Below, one piece after another: positions 7,334 through 16,524 of a DNA stretch of 64,000 nucleotides; within the stretch, counting starts at the first letter, position 1, and every line of letters starts with the position of its first letter. The notes under the pieces were generated by a model that ran no database searches, had not been told where the DNA came from, and was given only the letters and a program-made list of their open reading frames with translations. The position numbers and the translations under genes are program-made. Source of the DNA: Phycisphaerales bacterium (GTDB lineage Bacteria; Planctomycetota; Phycisphaerae; Phycisphaerales; UBA1924); the NCBI GenBank assembly GCA_029260515.1, contig JAJDDC010000063.1, positions 118,569 to 182,568 on the forward strand, read 5' to 3'.

Positions 7334-8821
7334 CTACTGCCCCTGCGCCAGCGTGAACCCACGCTCCCCGTCGAAGTTCTTCAGGGGCTGGAAGTCCGCG
7401 ATCTCGAACTTCTCGGCGATCCGCCGCAGCAGGTGGATCGTCGGGCCCTGCCCGATCTGCCCGATCAGGTGCTTGTCCTCGAGCTCGAAACGCACGCGGT
7501 AGTAGTCCACGACCTCGGTGTACACCGAGCCCGAGGGCCAGACCTGCGTGCCGCGGTTGGAGATCATCGTCAGCTTAAAGGGCGTGCCCACCGCGATCCG
7601 CTCGAGGCGCTGGGCCAACTCCAGGGGGGTCATCGTCGTCGCGACGTACACGTCGCACCCGACCACGTCCGCACGCATCTGCGTGAACGTCTGCATGAGC
7701 ATGTTCACGCTCGGGCGCACCGGCGGGCGGAAGGTCACCGTGTCGTGCATGGGCACGGGCTTGGCCTCCTGCTCGCTGGGCAGCACGCCCAGGTGGTCGA
7801 TGACCGACTTGGCGAAGTCCTGCGTGCCGACCGGGGGCGTCTCGGGGTCGCCGAAGTCGCCCGTGTGGACGTTGTGCTCGAGGGTCGCGAGCAGGGCGTT
7901 TTCTATGACCGCCGCCCGCTTGAGCAGCCCGACATGGCGCAGCATCATCAGGCCCGACAGCAGCAGGCTCGTGGGGTTGGCGACGCCCTTGCCCGCGATG
8001 TCGGGCGCGGTGCCGTGGACCGCCTCGAAGATGCTGATCTGGTCGCCGATGTTCGCCGACGGCGCGAAACCCAGCCCGCCCACGAGACCCGCGGCCAGAT
8101 CCGAGACGATGTCGCCCTGCAGGTTTGGCAGCACGATCAACTCGTACGTCTGCGGCTTGAGCACGAGGTTCATGCACAGCGCGTCGATGATGACGTCCTT
8201 CTTCTCGATGTCCGGGTAGTCGTCGCCGATCGTCCGGAAGCGGTCGAGGAACAGGCCGTCGGTCATCTTCATGATGTTTGCCTTGTGCCCGCAGTACACA
8301 ACGCCCAGGCCGAGACGTTTGGCGGTCTGGAAGGCGAACTCGTGCACCTGGTCGCACCCGGGCGCCGAGATGAGGCGCTTGCATTCGACGACGTCGCTCG
8401 TGAGGCGGTGCTCGATACCGCCGTAGGTGTCCTCGATGTTCTCGCGGACGACGTAGATGTCTACCGGCACGCCGGCGCGGCTGAACACGGTGTCCACGCC
8501 CGGCAGGCTCTGGAAGTGGCGCAGGTTCGCAAAGGCGCCGAACGTCTTGCGCAGCGTCACGTTGATCGACTTGCCGCCCCCGCCGATGGGCGTGCCCATG
8601 GGGCCCTTGTAGAGGATGCCGCACTTCTCGATGGTCTCGACGGCCTCATCGGTCATGCCCCGCGTCTCGCCGTCGGCGAAGACGGACTGGCCCATCTCGA
8701 CATCGACGAAGTCCACGTGGTCGCCAACGCCCGCCTCGTGGAAGATCGCGAGGCACGCGTCCATGATCTCTTTGCCGATCCCGTCGCCGGGGGCGAGGGC
8801 GATGGTCGCGCGTTCGGGCAT
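7334..8821 (-). CDS. icd: Isocitrate dehydrogenase, Thermus-like long form, probably NAD+-dependent
   Basis: This enzyme decarboxylates isocitrate to 2-oxoglutarate in the TCA cycle. The 495 residues match the long Thermus-type enzyme with a C-terminal extra domain (about residues 345-495). Motifs: PGDGIGKEI, the isocitrate loop GGGKSINVTLRKTFGAFANLR, RENIEDTYGGIEHR, HKANIMKMTDG, and the cofactor site HGTAPDIAGKGVANP. At the two cofactor-selecting positions (Lys344-Tyr345 in the NADP-dependent E. coli enzyme) this protein has Asp-Ile, the pair typical of NAD-linked homologues. A GAGGAGG ribosome site precedes ATG 8821. Confidence 0.9.
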   Translation of the reverse strand: MPERATIALAPGDGIGKEIMDACLAIFHEAGVGDHVDFVDVEMGQSVFADGETRGMTDEAVETIEKCGILYKGPMGTPIGGGGKSINVTLRKTFGAFANLRHFQSLPGVDTVFSRAGVPVDIYVVRENIEDTYGGIEHRLTSDVVECKRLISAPGCDQVHEFAFQTAKRLGLGVVYCGHKANIMKMTDGLFLDRFRTIGDDYPDIEKKDVIIDALCMNLVLKPQTYELIVLPNLQGDIVSDLAAGLVGGLGFAPSANIGDQISIFEAVHGTAPDIAGKGVANPTSLLLSGLMMLRHVGLLKRAAVIENALLATLEHNVHTGDFGDPETPPVGTQDFAKSVIDHLGVLPSEQEAKPVPMHDTVTFRPPVRPSVNMLMQTFTQMRADVVGCDVYVATTMTPLELAQRLERIAVGTPFKLTMISNRGTQVWPSGSVYTEVVDYYRVRFELEDKHLIGQIGQGPTIHLLRRIAEKFEIADFQPLKNFDGERGFTLAQGQ

Positions 8822-8903
8822 GCTCGTCGGGCCTCCTCAAAAAGTCGGTCAGCGGACGGTAGGTCCGCGGGGGCGATCGTTGGCGCGCGTTCTCGGACGG
8901 GCC

Positions 8904-9920
8904 TCACCCTGCATCGGCCGCCCGGGTCAGCCGCTCAAGGACGGCCGCCCAGATCGCCCGTTCTTCGGGTGATCCCGCGTCCGCGGGCGGCCGCTGCACC
9001 GCGATCGCGGGGGGGGCGCCCGCGTCCGCCTCGCGCAGGGCGGCGTACATCCTGGCCGCGTACCGGGGCGCGTCCGTGGGCAACTCGATCGCCCGCACCC
9101 CGCGCCCGCCCATCCCCGAGCCCTCGATCACCAGCGCGATCACGCCCGGGCCGAGCCCCTCGACCACCCGGTCCAGCTCGCCCCGCGTCGAGACCAGGTA
9201 GACCCTTGCCCCGGGCGCGTAGTGGGGGCCCAGGATCCCAGGGGCGCGAGCCGGGGCGTCCCCGCGCCGGTCCGGGTCGCGCGCGACAACGACCTCGCGC
9301 CCGAGAACCGCGGCGATGCGATCCGCGCCGACCACGCCCGGGCGCAGAACCCTGGCGGGTGTGCTCGTCAGGTCGAGGACTGTGGACTCGATCCCCGCCC
9401 GGCACGCCCCGCCGTCGAGCGTCATCACGTCGCCCGGATCAAACGCCTCGCGCACGTGGTCGGCGGTCGTGGGGGACACGCGTCCGCTCGGGTTGGCGCT
9501 GGGACCAACCAGGGGCACGCCGCACGCGCCGATCAGCGCGAGCGTGATCGGGTGGTCCGGGCAGCGCACGCCGACGGTCGGTCCGCCGCCTGTCACGACG
9601 CCGGGGACCGCGTCGGACTTCTCCAGCACAAGCGTCAGCGGCCCGGGCCAGAACGCGTCGGCGAGGCGCTGGGCCTCGTCGGTCCATTCGAGCACGACGG
9701 TCGTCGCCATCTCCGCGCTGTCAACGTGCACGATAAGCGGGTTGCCCGCCGGGCGCCCCTTGAGCTCGAAGACGCGCCGCACCGCGTCCTCGTTGAACGC
9801 GTCGGCGCCCAGGCCGTAGACCGTCTCGGTCGGGAAGGCGACGACGCCGCCCTCGCCCAGACGCCTGGCGCACGCGGCGATCCGTTCGGGGTCCGCGGGC
9901 GGCGAGCCCGGGGCGCCCAT
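8904..9920 (-). CDS. L-threonylcarbamoyladenylate synthase, Sua5 type
   Basis: Makes threonylcarbamoyl-AMP from threonine, bicarbonate and ATP for the t6A37 modification of ANN-decoding tRNAs. The N-terminal YrdC/TsaC domain (about residues 1-210) shows VVAFPTETVYGLGADA, ELKGRPAGNPLIVHV, and VGPSANPSGRVSPTTADHV. The C-terminal Sua5 domain follows, giving 338 residues, longer than TsaC alone. ATG 9920 shares one base with the TGA stop of the upstream TolC-like gene (TGATG), so translation is probably coupled; a GTG at 9923 is the alternative start. Confidence 0.92.
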   Translation of the reverse strand: MGAPGSPPADPERIAACARRLGEGGVVAFPTETVYGLGADAFNEDAVRRVFELKGRPAGNPLIVHVDSAEMATTVVLEWTDEAQRLADAFWPGPLTLVLEKSDAVPGVVTGGGPTVGVRCPDHPITLALIGACGVPLVGPSANPSGRVSPTTADHVREAFDPGDVMTLDGGACRAGIESTVLDLTSTPARVLRPGVVGADRIAAVLGREVVVARDPDRRGDAPARAPGILGPHYAPGARVYLVSTRGELDRVVEGLGPGVIALVIEGSGMGGRGVRAIELPTDAPRYAARMYAALREADAGAPPAIAVQRPPADAGSPEERAIWAAVLERLTRAADAG

Positions 9921-11929
9921 CACTGGACCTCGATCACGTCCACGCCGGGAACCGCGTCGTCCGCGTCGTCCTGGGCCGGAACGCCCTGGCCCGCGTCGTC
10001 CTCGACAGCGTCGACGTCCGCCGCGTCGTCCGCGGCGGGCGCGTCGTCCACGCGGTAGTCCAGCGCCCGGTCGCCCTCGAGCACCTGGTTGGCGTCGGGC
10101 ACGACGAAGTCGATGCGAGAGCGCTCCAGGGCCGTCCCCATCGCGGCGTACAGGCGGGCGATCGACGAGTTGTACGCGACCAGGGCCGCGACCTCCGCGA
10201 CCTCCGCCTCGGCGAGAGACTCCTGCTGGTTGAGCTCGACGTTGAGCCGCTCGACGGTGTACCCGCGGTCGGTCAGCTCCTTCTCGACGCCGAGGGTCCG
10301 CAGCGCCTCGCCCTGGGCGATCCGCGTCAGGCGGGCCTGCTCGATGAGCTTGTAGTCGCGGACCACCGCGTCCAGCTCGTTCTTCACGTCGAGCACGACG
10401 TCCTGCACCGCCTTGCGGTAGCCCGTGATCGAGCGGAGGCGCTCCAGGCGTGCGCGCCGGTAGCCGGCGTGTCCGAGGCGGTTGCCGATGGGCTGCTCGA
10501 AGAGCACGCCCAGGAGGAACTCGTCGAGGAACTCGCCGTCGCCCAGGTTGCCGTACGCCCTGTCCATCGACGAGTCGAACCCGATCATCGTGACCTCGGC
10601 GACCAGGTCGAGCCTGGGCAGGCGCGCATTGCGTGCGACGACCTCCCGGATCGAGGTGTCGTCGATCGACAGGATCGCCCGGTCGATCTCGGGGCGCGAG
10701 GCGATCGCCGTTGTGATCGCGTCAACGAGGCTGAACCCGATGGGCTCGTCCACCGCCCGGTCCACGGGCACGAGCATGATCTCGGTCCCGACGGCCAGGT
10801 CCGGGTCGTTGATGAGCGCCTTGAGCCGATCGGAGGCGCGCCGGAGGTTGGTCTGGGCGACGAGGATCTGACCCTTGCGCCGCTCGACGCGCGCCGCGGC
10901 GTCCGCGACCTGCGCCTGGCGCGCGTCCTGGATCCGCCGGACCTTGATGTCGTCGCGGACGCCGAGCCCACGCTCCAGCAGGCTCTGGCGGATCGCCAGC
11001 TCGTGGTACGCCAGCAGCAGCTCCCAGTACGCGGTCTCGACCGACGTGACCGTTGTGAGCAGCTGGCCCTTGAGCGTCGCGATGTCCGCGCGCTCGGCGT
11101 TCTGGTTCAGACGCACCTGCGCCAGGGCCGTCCCTGCGCCCGCGCCGCGGAGCAGCGGCTGGGTTACTCGCGCGGCGATGTCCACGCTCTGCGCCGGGTT
11201 GGGCGTCGGGAGCGCGCCGAAGCCCGACGCGCGGATGTCCGAGTACAGCAGGTCCTGGCGGACCTCGACGCTCCCGCCGGTGATCAGGTTCTTGCGCACG
11301 CCAGTGGACGAGCTCAGCATCTGGTTCGAGCTGAGGGTGGCGCCGCCGAAGATCGCCAGGGCCGCCTGCGGGCGGTCCGTGTCGGTCCAGTAGTTCTCGC
11401 TGAACAGGACCCAGTCGAACGCGGCCTGGGCGGCGACGACGTCGGCCTCGCGGATCGCGGGCCCGAACCGTGCGAGCTGGACGTCCAGGTTCCGTGCGAC
11501 CGCCGAGCCGATACACCGCTCGAGGCTCACGCCGACGACCCGCTGCGGGCGCCCGTACAGGTCCTCGCTCAGCAGCGCCTCGATCGGGTCGCGCCCCTCG
11601 CCGGACGTCTGGGCAAGCTTGTCCAGGTTCGCGGCGGGCGAGTACTCACGCTCGATCAGGTCCAGGTGCTCCTGGCGGATCTCGAGCTCGTCGAGCCCCT
11701 CGTCGCGCGAGGTCGTCCGCCGCTCGCGGTGCTGCTGCGCGTCCTCGACCTCCCGCCTGACCGACTCGAGCACGCTCCGGCGCAGCTCCTGCTCGCTCCG
11801 GCGCTCGATCGGCGAGCGGCAGCCGGCGGCCGCGACGACGATCCCCAGTGCGACCCCCAGCAGAGCCAGAACAGGCGAGGGGCGCCTCAACCGCGGGGCC
11901 CGGCGGGACGAATAGGGTTGGGCGATCAT
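9920..11929 (-). CDS. TolC-family outer-membrane efflux lipoprotein
   Basis: A 669-residue outer-membrane channel protein of the TolC/OEP family, partner of periplasmic adaptors and inner-membrane pumps. A hydrophobic leader ends in the lipobox VAAAGC (Cys 37). Two OEP halves with long coiled-coil helices follow, for example around YWELLLAYHELAIRQSLLERG, and the second repeat around RTLGVEKELTDRGYTVERLN. The C-terminus is an Asp/Ala-rich acidic tail (about residues 625-660) unlike classical TolC. No pump or adaptor genes are adjacent, so its partners are elsewhere. ATG 11929 lies 6 nt from a TAACTT box, which predicts a leaderless message. Confidence 0.85.
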   Translation of the reverse strand: MIAQPYSSRRAPRLRRPSPVLALLGVALGIVVAAAGCRSPIERRSEQELRRSVLESVRREVEDAQQHRERRTTSRDEGLDELEIRQEHLDLIEREYSPAANLDKLAQTSGEGRDPIEALLSEDLYGRPQRVVGVSLERCIGSAVARNLDVQLARFGPAIREADVVAAQAAFDWVLFSENYWTDTDRPQAALAIFGGATLSSNQMLSSSTGVRKNLITGGSVEVRQDLLYSDIRASGFGALPTPNPAQSVDIAARVTQPLLRGAGAGTALAQVRLNQNAERADIATLKGQLLTTVTSVETAYWELLLAYHELAIRQSLLERGLGVRDDIKVRRIQDARQAQVADAAARVERRKGQILVAQTNLRRASDRLKALINDPDLAVGTEIMLVPVDRAVDEPIGFSLVDAITTAIASRPEIDRAILSIDDTSIREVVARNARLPRLDLVAEVTMIGFDSSMDRAYGNLGDGEFLDEFLLGVLFEQPIGNRLGHAGYRRARLERLRSITGYRKAVQDVVLDVKNELDAVVRDYKLIEQARLTRIAQGEALRTLGVEKELTDRGYTVERLNVELNQQESLAEAEVAEVAALVAYNSSIARLYAAMGTALERSRIDFVVPDANQVLEGDRALDYRVDDAPAADDAADVDAVEDDAGQGVPAQDDADDAVPGVDVIEVQ

Positions 11930-11935
11930 CGGGAG

Positions 11936-11941
11936 AAGTTA
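11936..11941 (-). promoter_or_regulatory. -10-like box TAACTT, 6 nt from the start codon
   Basis: On the minus strand TAACTT ends 6 nt before ATG 11929 of the TolC-like gene. It is divergent from a TACACT box at 12026-12031 that serves the plus-strand neighbour. Confidence 0.45.
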
Positions 11942-12110
11942 GAATCGCCCGGGGGCCCGGTCAAAGCGGCGGATCGGGCGAAGTGCACAACCGCCCCTGC
12001 CGCGGCCCAGCCCCGCCCCCGGCGGTACACTCTTTTACGGCGTGGGCCCAGCCCCACGCCCCTCGGGGCATGGAGCCCCGCAGACGATGCCCGCCCAAGG
12101 AGGATCAGCC

Positions 12111-13748
12111 GTGCGTCGCGCCCCCCTCGCGTCAATCCGAGCCGCCGCCGCCTCCCTGGCCGTCGCGGTCCCCGCACTCGTCGCCTGTGCCCAGGCCCAG
12201 ATCCAGGACACCCAGCACCGCTGGGTTGTTGTCGCCCAGGAGGATACCGCCGCCCGGTGCGACGACTTCGAGCGGTTCTACAAGGTCGCCACATTCCAGC
12301 CGGGCCAGATCCTCCGTCTCGACGGCGAGTCCGACGAGTGGGCCAGGATCGTCTACCCGGCTTCCATGCACGCGCTCGTGCCCGCCGCGGACGCCCGGGG
12401 CGTGGGCGAGGGCGCGATCCAGCTCGCGATCGACTCGCGCCTGCGCGCCCCCAGCGCCGTCCTCGGGATCGCCGGCTCGTGGCACTCGCTGTACGCCGAG
12501 GCGTTGCCCGCGGGCACGCGCCTCGAGGTTGTCGGCGAAGAGCTGGGCGCCAACGGCGAGGTGGTCGCCTACCGCGTCAAGCCCCCGATGCCCCCGGCAA
12601 TCAACGAGGCGCCGCACGCGTTCGTGAAGCTCGCGGCCCTCCGCGACGCCAGCGACGCAGAGATCCAGAAGCACCTGGCGAGCATCAACCCCGCGGACCG
12701 GAGCGAGGCGGACGTCGTTCTCGAGGACGCGACGCGGACCGAGTACGACGGGCCAGCGATCGAGCAGGCGCCCGTGACCACGCCACGCCGCGGACAGAAC
12801 ACGCCCGCGACGCCCCCCGAGACCAAGCCCGGCTACTCGACCGACCTGCTCGAGCCCATGGTCCGCCCGGGCCAGGAGAAGACGCCCGAGCCCGGGTCGA
12901 TCACGCCGTGGACGCCGGAGAACGACACGCCCTTGGACGTGACCGGCCAGAGCGGCGCGGGCGGGCCCGCCGAGAACACGCCTGCGCGCAGCACGCCCGC
13001 GACCAACGCCAACACCAACAACGGCTCGTTCGACATCGTCGCCCAGGTCGAGCAGCAGGACGTGAACGCCGCGCCCGGCTCCAACGCCGACGCATCGCGG
13101 ACGCCCTCTGTCCAGCCCGAGCGGGTTTTCGAGCAGCAGTCGCCCAGCGAGCCCGAGCCGGCGCCCGAGCCCGCATCCGTCGAAGTCCTCGAGGCCGCGC
13201 TCACCTCGGCCCGCAAGCTCGACGCCGAGGCGCTCGATATCGCCCTCGACGAACTGGCCGCCGAGTTCAGGCGGACCCTCGCGGCCGAGTCCGCCAAGCC
13301 CGGCGCTGACGAGAACATCATCCGCGGCCTCGAGCAGCGCGTCGCCTGGCTAGAACTGCGGATCGACACCCGTGACCAACGCCGCGCGATCGATGATGCG
13401 CTGCGTGTGTCCAGCGACCGAGACCGCCAGGTCGCCGAGGGCGTGCGGCGGTGGCAGTCCGAGCGGGCGTACGTCGTGGTGGGACGCCTGGCGCCGAGCG
13501 CCGTGTACGACGGCAAGCGTCTGCCCCTGATGTACCGCGTCCAGTCGGTGGACCCGGTGCTCGGCCCGCGGACGATCGCCTACGTCCGCCCGTCCGCGAA
13601 CCAGGATCTGGCGCCCCGCCTGGGCCAGATCGTGGGCATCGTGGGCCGGGGCTCCGACGACGACGCGCTGCGCCTGCGCATCATCCGCCCGGACCGCGTG
13701 GACGAACTGAACTCCGCGTTCGCCCAGGAGCCGGTCACGACCGAGTGA
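12111..13748 (+). CDS. Secreted protein with N-terminal SH3-like region and disordered Pro/Thr linker
   Basis: An exported protein of about 545 residues of unknown function. GTG 12111 is chosen because AAGGAGGA lies 6 nt upstream and the resulting N-terminus is a clean signal peptide (SLAVAVPALVACAQAQ). Residues about 30-170 look like bacterial SH3-type beta repeats (YKVATFQPGQILRLDGESD, then WHSLYAEALPAGTRLEVVG). Residues about 205-350 are a low-complexity Pro/Thr/Asn linker, then a charged helical segment. A C-terminal beta-rich block (about 450-535) includes YVVVGRLAPSAVYDGKRLP. The layout suggests a cell-wall or envelope binding protein. A TACACT box at 12026 gives about 75 nt of leader. 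Confidence 0.7.
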   Translation: MRRAPLASIRAAAASLAVAVPALVACAQAQIQDTQHRWVVVAQEDTAARCDDFERFYKVATFQPGQILRLDGESDEWARIVYPASMHALVPAADARGVGEGAIQLAIDSRLRAPSAVLGIAGSWHSLYAEALPAGTRLEVVGEELGANGEVVAYRVKPPMPPAINEAPHAFVKLAALRDASDAEIQKHLASINPADRSEADVVLEDATRTEYDGPAIEQAPVTTPRRGQNTPATPPETKPGYSTDLLEPMVRPGQEKTPEPGSITPWTPENDTPLDVTGQSGAGGPAENTPARSTPATNANTNNGSFDIVAQVEQQDVNAAPGSNADASRTPSVQPERVFEQQSPSEPEPAPEPASVEVLEAALTSARKLDAEALDIALDELAAEFRRTLAAESAKPGADENIIRGLEQRVAWLELRIDTRDQRRAIDDALRVSSDRDRQVAEGVRRWQSERAYVVVGRLAPSAVYDGKRLPLMYRVQSVDPVLGPRTIAYVRPSANQDLAPRLGQIVGIVGRGSDDDALRLRIIRPDRVDELNSAFAQEPVTTE

Positions 13749-13780
13749 GCGTGCCCGGTCCCTGAGTGTCGGCGTGGGCG

Positions 13781-13786
13781 TACCGT
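13781..13786 (+). promoter_or_regulatory. -10-like box TACCGT, 6 nt from a GTG start
   Basis: TACCGTTGGCCC is followed directly by GTG 13793 of the FIST gene, near-identical to the arrangement at 3618-3630. It supports GTG 13793 over the upstream GTG 13766. Confidence 0.5.
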
Positions 13787-13792
13787 TGGCCC

Positions 13793-15073
13793 GTGCCCGA
13801 CGCCGACATCCCCATCATCGCCTCCGGCGTCTCCGCCGCCGGCTCGGCCGAGCGTGCCGCGGCAGAGGCGTGCGCCCGCGCCCAGGCCGAACTGGAACGC
13901 GCCGGCGCGCCGACCACGTCCCCGGACCTCGTGCTCGCCTTCGCCTCGGGCTCGCACGCGTCGATGCTCCCGGCGGTCGCGGCGGGGCTCAGGCGCGGGC
14001 TGGACCCGAAGAGGCTGCTCGCCGTCGGGGCGCCGTCTGTCATCGCGGGGCGCGAGGCGTTCGAGGCACGCGACGCCGTCTGTGTCCTCGCACTCCGCCT
14101 CCCGGGCGTGGGCGTCCACCCGCTGGCGCCGGATCAGCTCGCCCACGCGCCCGAGGACGCGCTGGAGCAGGCGATGGGCGACGGCGCCTCGCGACGCGGG
14201 ACGATCCTGTTCGCCGATCCCAGCTCGACCCCGCTCGGCGCACTGGTCCCCAGGCTCGCCCGCATCCACGAGCGTTCGGTCTGGGGCGAGTCGCCACCGC
14301 TCGTCGGCGCCGCCGTCGCGCACGACGCGAACTCCCGCGCCTCGTTCGTCCTCGACGAGCAGGCGCACGCGTCGGGCGCCGTCGCGCTTACGCTGACGGG
14401 CGACGTGCGTCTGGACGTCGTCACCAGCCAGGGCTGCAAGCCCTTCGGCGAGCCCATGCTCGTGACCCGGGCCAAGAACAACCTGATCCTCGAGCTGGGC
14501 GGGCGACCCGCGATCGAGGCGATCCGCGACGCCGCGACGGCGCTGACGCTCGCGCAGCGCGAGCTCCTGCCCGGGGGCTTGTTCCTGGGGCTCGTCGCCG
14601 ACGAATACAAGGACCGCTTCGGGCGGGGCGACTTCCTGATCCGGCGCATCCGGGCGGTGGACGAGACGTCCGGCGCCGTCGCGGTCGAGGAACTCATGAG
14701 CGTCGGGCGGACGGTGCAGCTGCACCTGCGCGATGCGCGGACCGCTGACGACGATCTGGCCCTCCTGCTCGATGCCCAGAGCCTGCACAGCCGCCCGCTG
14801 GGGGCGTTGTTATTTTCTTCGGGTGGTCGCGGCGGCGCGTTCTTCAACGACCCATCGCACGACCCGGCGTGTGTCCAACGCGCCTTCCGCCCCGAGCTGC
14901 CCGCCGAGCGTCAGGCCAAGGGCGGCCAGGAAGTGGACCCCGAGGTGCCCCTGCTCCCACTGGCTGGCCTGTTCAGCGCCGCCGAAATCGCACCCGCGGC
15001 GGGGGCGCCCCGCGTGCACACACACTCGGCCGTGCTCGCGTTGTTCCGCACGCGCGACGCGGACGACGCCTGA
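13793..15073 (+). CDS. FIST-domain sensory protein
   Basis: About 426 residues made of FIST_N (about 15-210) followed by FIST_C (about 215-370). FIST domains are sensory ligand-binding modules thought to bind small molecules such as amino acids, often with chemotaxis or two-component partners. Visible features are the SGSHASMLPAVAAGLRRGL segment, TILFADPSSTPLGALVP, and the FIST_C entry GCKPFGEPMLVT. Near the C-terminus GGRGGAFFNDPSHDPACV fits the family's conserved GRG block. No kinase or transducer domain is attached and none is adjacent. Convergent with fahA, with 17 bp between the stops. Confidence 0.85.
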   Translation: MPDADIPIIASGVSAAGSAERAAAEACARAQAELERAGAPTTSPDLVLAFASGSHASMLPAVAAGLRRGLDPKRLLAVGAPSVIAGREAFEARDAVCVLALRLPGVGVHPLAPDQLAHAPEDALEQAMGDGASRRGTILFADPSSTPLGALVPRLARIHERSVWGESPPLVGAAVAHDANSRASFVLDEQAHASGAVALTLTGDVRLDVVTSQGCKPFGEPMLVTRAKNNLILELGGRPAIEAIRDAATALTLAQRELLPGGLFLGLVADEYKDRFGRGDFLIRRIRAVDETSGAVAVEELMSVGRTVQLHLRDARTADDDLALLLDAQSLHSRPLGALLFSSGGRGGAFFNDPSHDPACVQRAFRPELPAERQAKGGQEVDPEVPLLPLAGLFSAAEIAPAAGAPRVHTHSAVLALFRTRDADDA

Positions 15074-15090
15074 TCGCGCCGCGCGGGCAC

Positions 15091-16470
15091 TCAGCCCTCG
15101 AACGCCGGCTCGATGATCCCCCGGCACTCGCCGAACCCGATCCGCCGGTAGCCCTCGCGCTCGCAGTACCCCCTGATGATCACCTCGTCGCCGTCGGCCA
15201 GGAACTTGCGTTCCTCGCCCGTCGGCAGCTTGATCGGCGTCCGTTGCGTGCCTGGCACGACCTTGGGCGGGCTGGCGAACGGGTCGCCGTCCCACGTCAG
15301 CTCCAGCAGGCACCCGCGCGCGTCGCGCGTCGGGCCGGAGACCGTGCCCGAGGCGAGCAGGTCGCCCGGCTGCATCTGGCACCCGTTGGAGGCGTGGTGC
15401 GTGAGCATCTGCCCGATCGTCCAGTACATGTCCTTGAACGAGCCGCGTGAAAGCCGCACGGGCTCGGCGCCCGAGTCGCGCATCTTCGCGCTCGACAGGA
15501 ATACCTCGAGCGTGATGTCCACGCCGCCAGCCTTGGTGTTGTGCTCGCTCGTCAGGTAGCCCAGGGGCGTGGGGTCGCCCGCCGCCCGCTCCATTGCGGG
15601 CGTGCGGAAGGGCGCGAGCGCCTCCATCGTCACGATGTACGGCGACACCGTCGTCGCGAAGTTCTTGGCCAGGAACGGGCCCAGGGGCTGGTACTCCCAC
15701 TTCTGGATGTCCCGGGCCGACCAGTCGTTGACCAGGCACATCCCCAGGATGTGGTCCTCGGCCTCGCCGATCGCGATGGGCGAGCCCCGCTCGTTGCCCC
15801 GCCCGACGACGAAGCCGACCTCCAGCTCGTAGTCGAGCAGCTTGCACGGGCCGAATACCGGGTCGCCGTCCGCGATCGTCGCCCCGGGCAGGAGCTGGCC
15901 CCGCGGGCGCCGCACCGGCGCGCCCGAGGGCACGATCGTGGACGCCCTGCCGTGGTAGGCGATCGGGATGTGTTTGTAGTTGGGCAGCAGCGGGTTGTCG
16001 GGGCGGAACATGGAGCCGACGTTGGTGGCATGGAACAGGGAGGCGTAGAAGTCGGTGTAGTCGATGACCATGTTGAAGAAGGGCAAGCCCAGGCCGACCT
16101 CCTCGGCGGGCATGACGATCTCGTCACGATCCGTGTGCGACCGCAGCCGCGAATCGTCACGCGAGAACAACTGCTGGAGCTGGCGACGCAGGCTGGGCCA
16201 CGTCCCGTCCGCCGCGATGGCGTCCACGCCGAAGAACGCCCATTCGTCGTCCTCGTCGGGGATGATCTCAGACGCGGCCAAGGCGCTTAGATCGACGACC
16301 ATGTCGCCGACACGCGTCACCACGCTCAGCCACGAATCGCCGTCGTCGTCGATCGAGACACGCGTGCCGAGCGGCAGATTCTGAATAGGAAAATCCGACT
16401 TCGGGTCGTTGGCGGACTCGACCCAGGACTCGAGCTTTGGGTCGTGTGTCTCGTCGATCTCGTAGGGCAT
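15091..16470 (-). CDS. fahA: Fumarylacetoacetase
   Basis: Hydrolyses 4-fumarylacetoacetate to fumarate and acetoacetate, the last step of tyrosine/homogentisate breakdown. The 459 residues include both the N-terminal SH3-like domain (LPLGTRVSIDD) and the catalytic barrel: DYTDFYASLFHATNVGSMFR (metal Asp and active-site His), YELEVGFVVGRGNERG (metal Glu pair), and NDWSARDIQKWEYQPLGPF. Full length and apparently intact. AGGAGG lies 7 nt before ATG 16470, with a TAGGAT box at 16511-16516. No other homogentisate-pathway genes are visible, but the MFS gene and the unknown gene upstream read the same way and may belong with it. Confidence 0.95.
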   Translation of the reverse strand: MPYEIDETHDPKLESWVESANDPKSDFPIQNLPLGTRVSIDDDGDSWLSVVTRVGDMVVDLSALAASEIIPDEDDEWAFFGVDAIAADGTWPSLRRQLQQLFSRDDSRLRSHTDRDEIVMPAEEVGLGLPFFNMVIDYTDFYASLFHATNVGSMFRPDNPLLPNYKHIPIAYHGRASTIVPSGAPVRRPRGQLLPGATIADGDPVFGPCKLLDYELEVGFVVGRGNERGSPIAIGEAEDHILGMCLVNDWSARDIQKWEYQPLGPFLAKNFATTVSPYIVTMEALAPFRTPAMERAAGDPTPLGYLTSEHNTKAGGVDITLEVFLSSAKMRDSGAEPVRLSRGSFKDMYWTIGQMLTHHASNGCQMQPGDLLASGTVSGPTRDARGCLLELTWDGDPFASPPKVVPGTQRTPIKLPTGEERKFLADGDEVIIRGYCEREGYRRIGFGECRGIIEPAFEG

Positions 16471-16524
16471 CGGCGCCTCCTGGCAATGCGGGGATCAATG
16501 ACTGGTGGTCATCCTAGAGGACGC

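Noticed and set aside
10469..13309. A 946-codon plus-strand open frame over the TolC-like gene
   Set aside because: It is a high-GC shadow rich in Arg/Pro/Gly opposite a clear OEP protein and then overlaps the real SH3-like gene.
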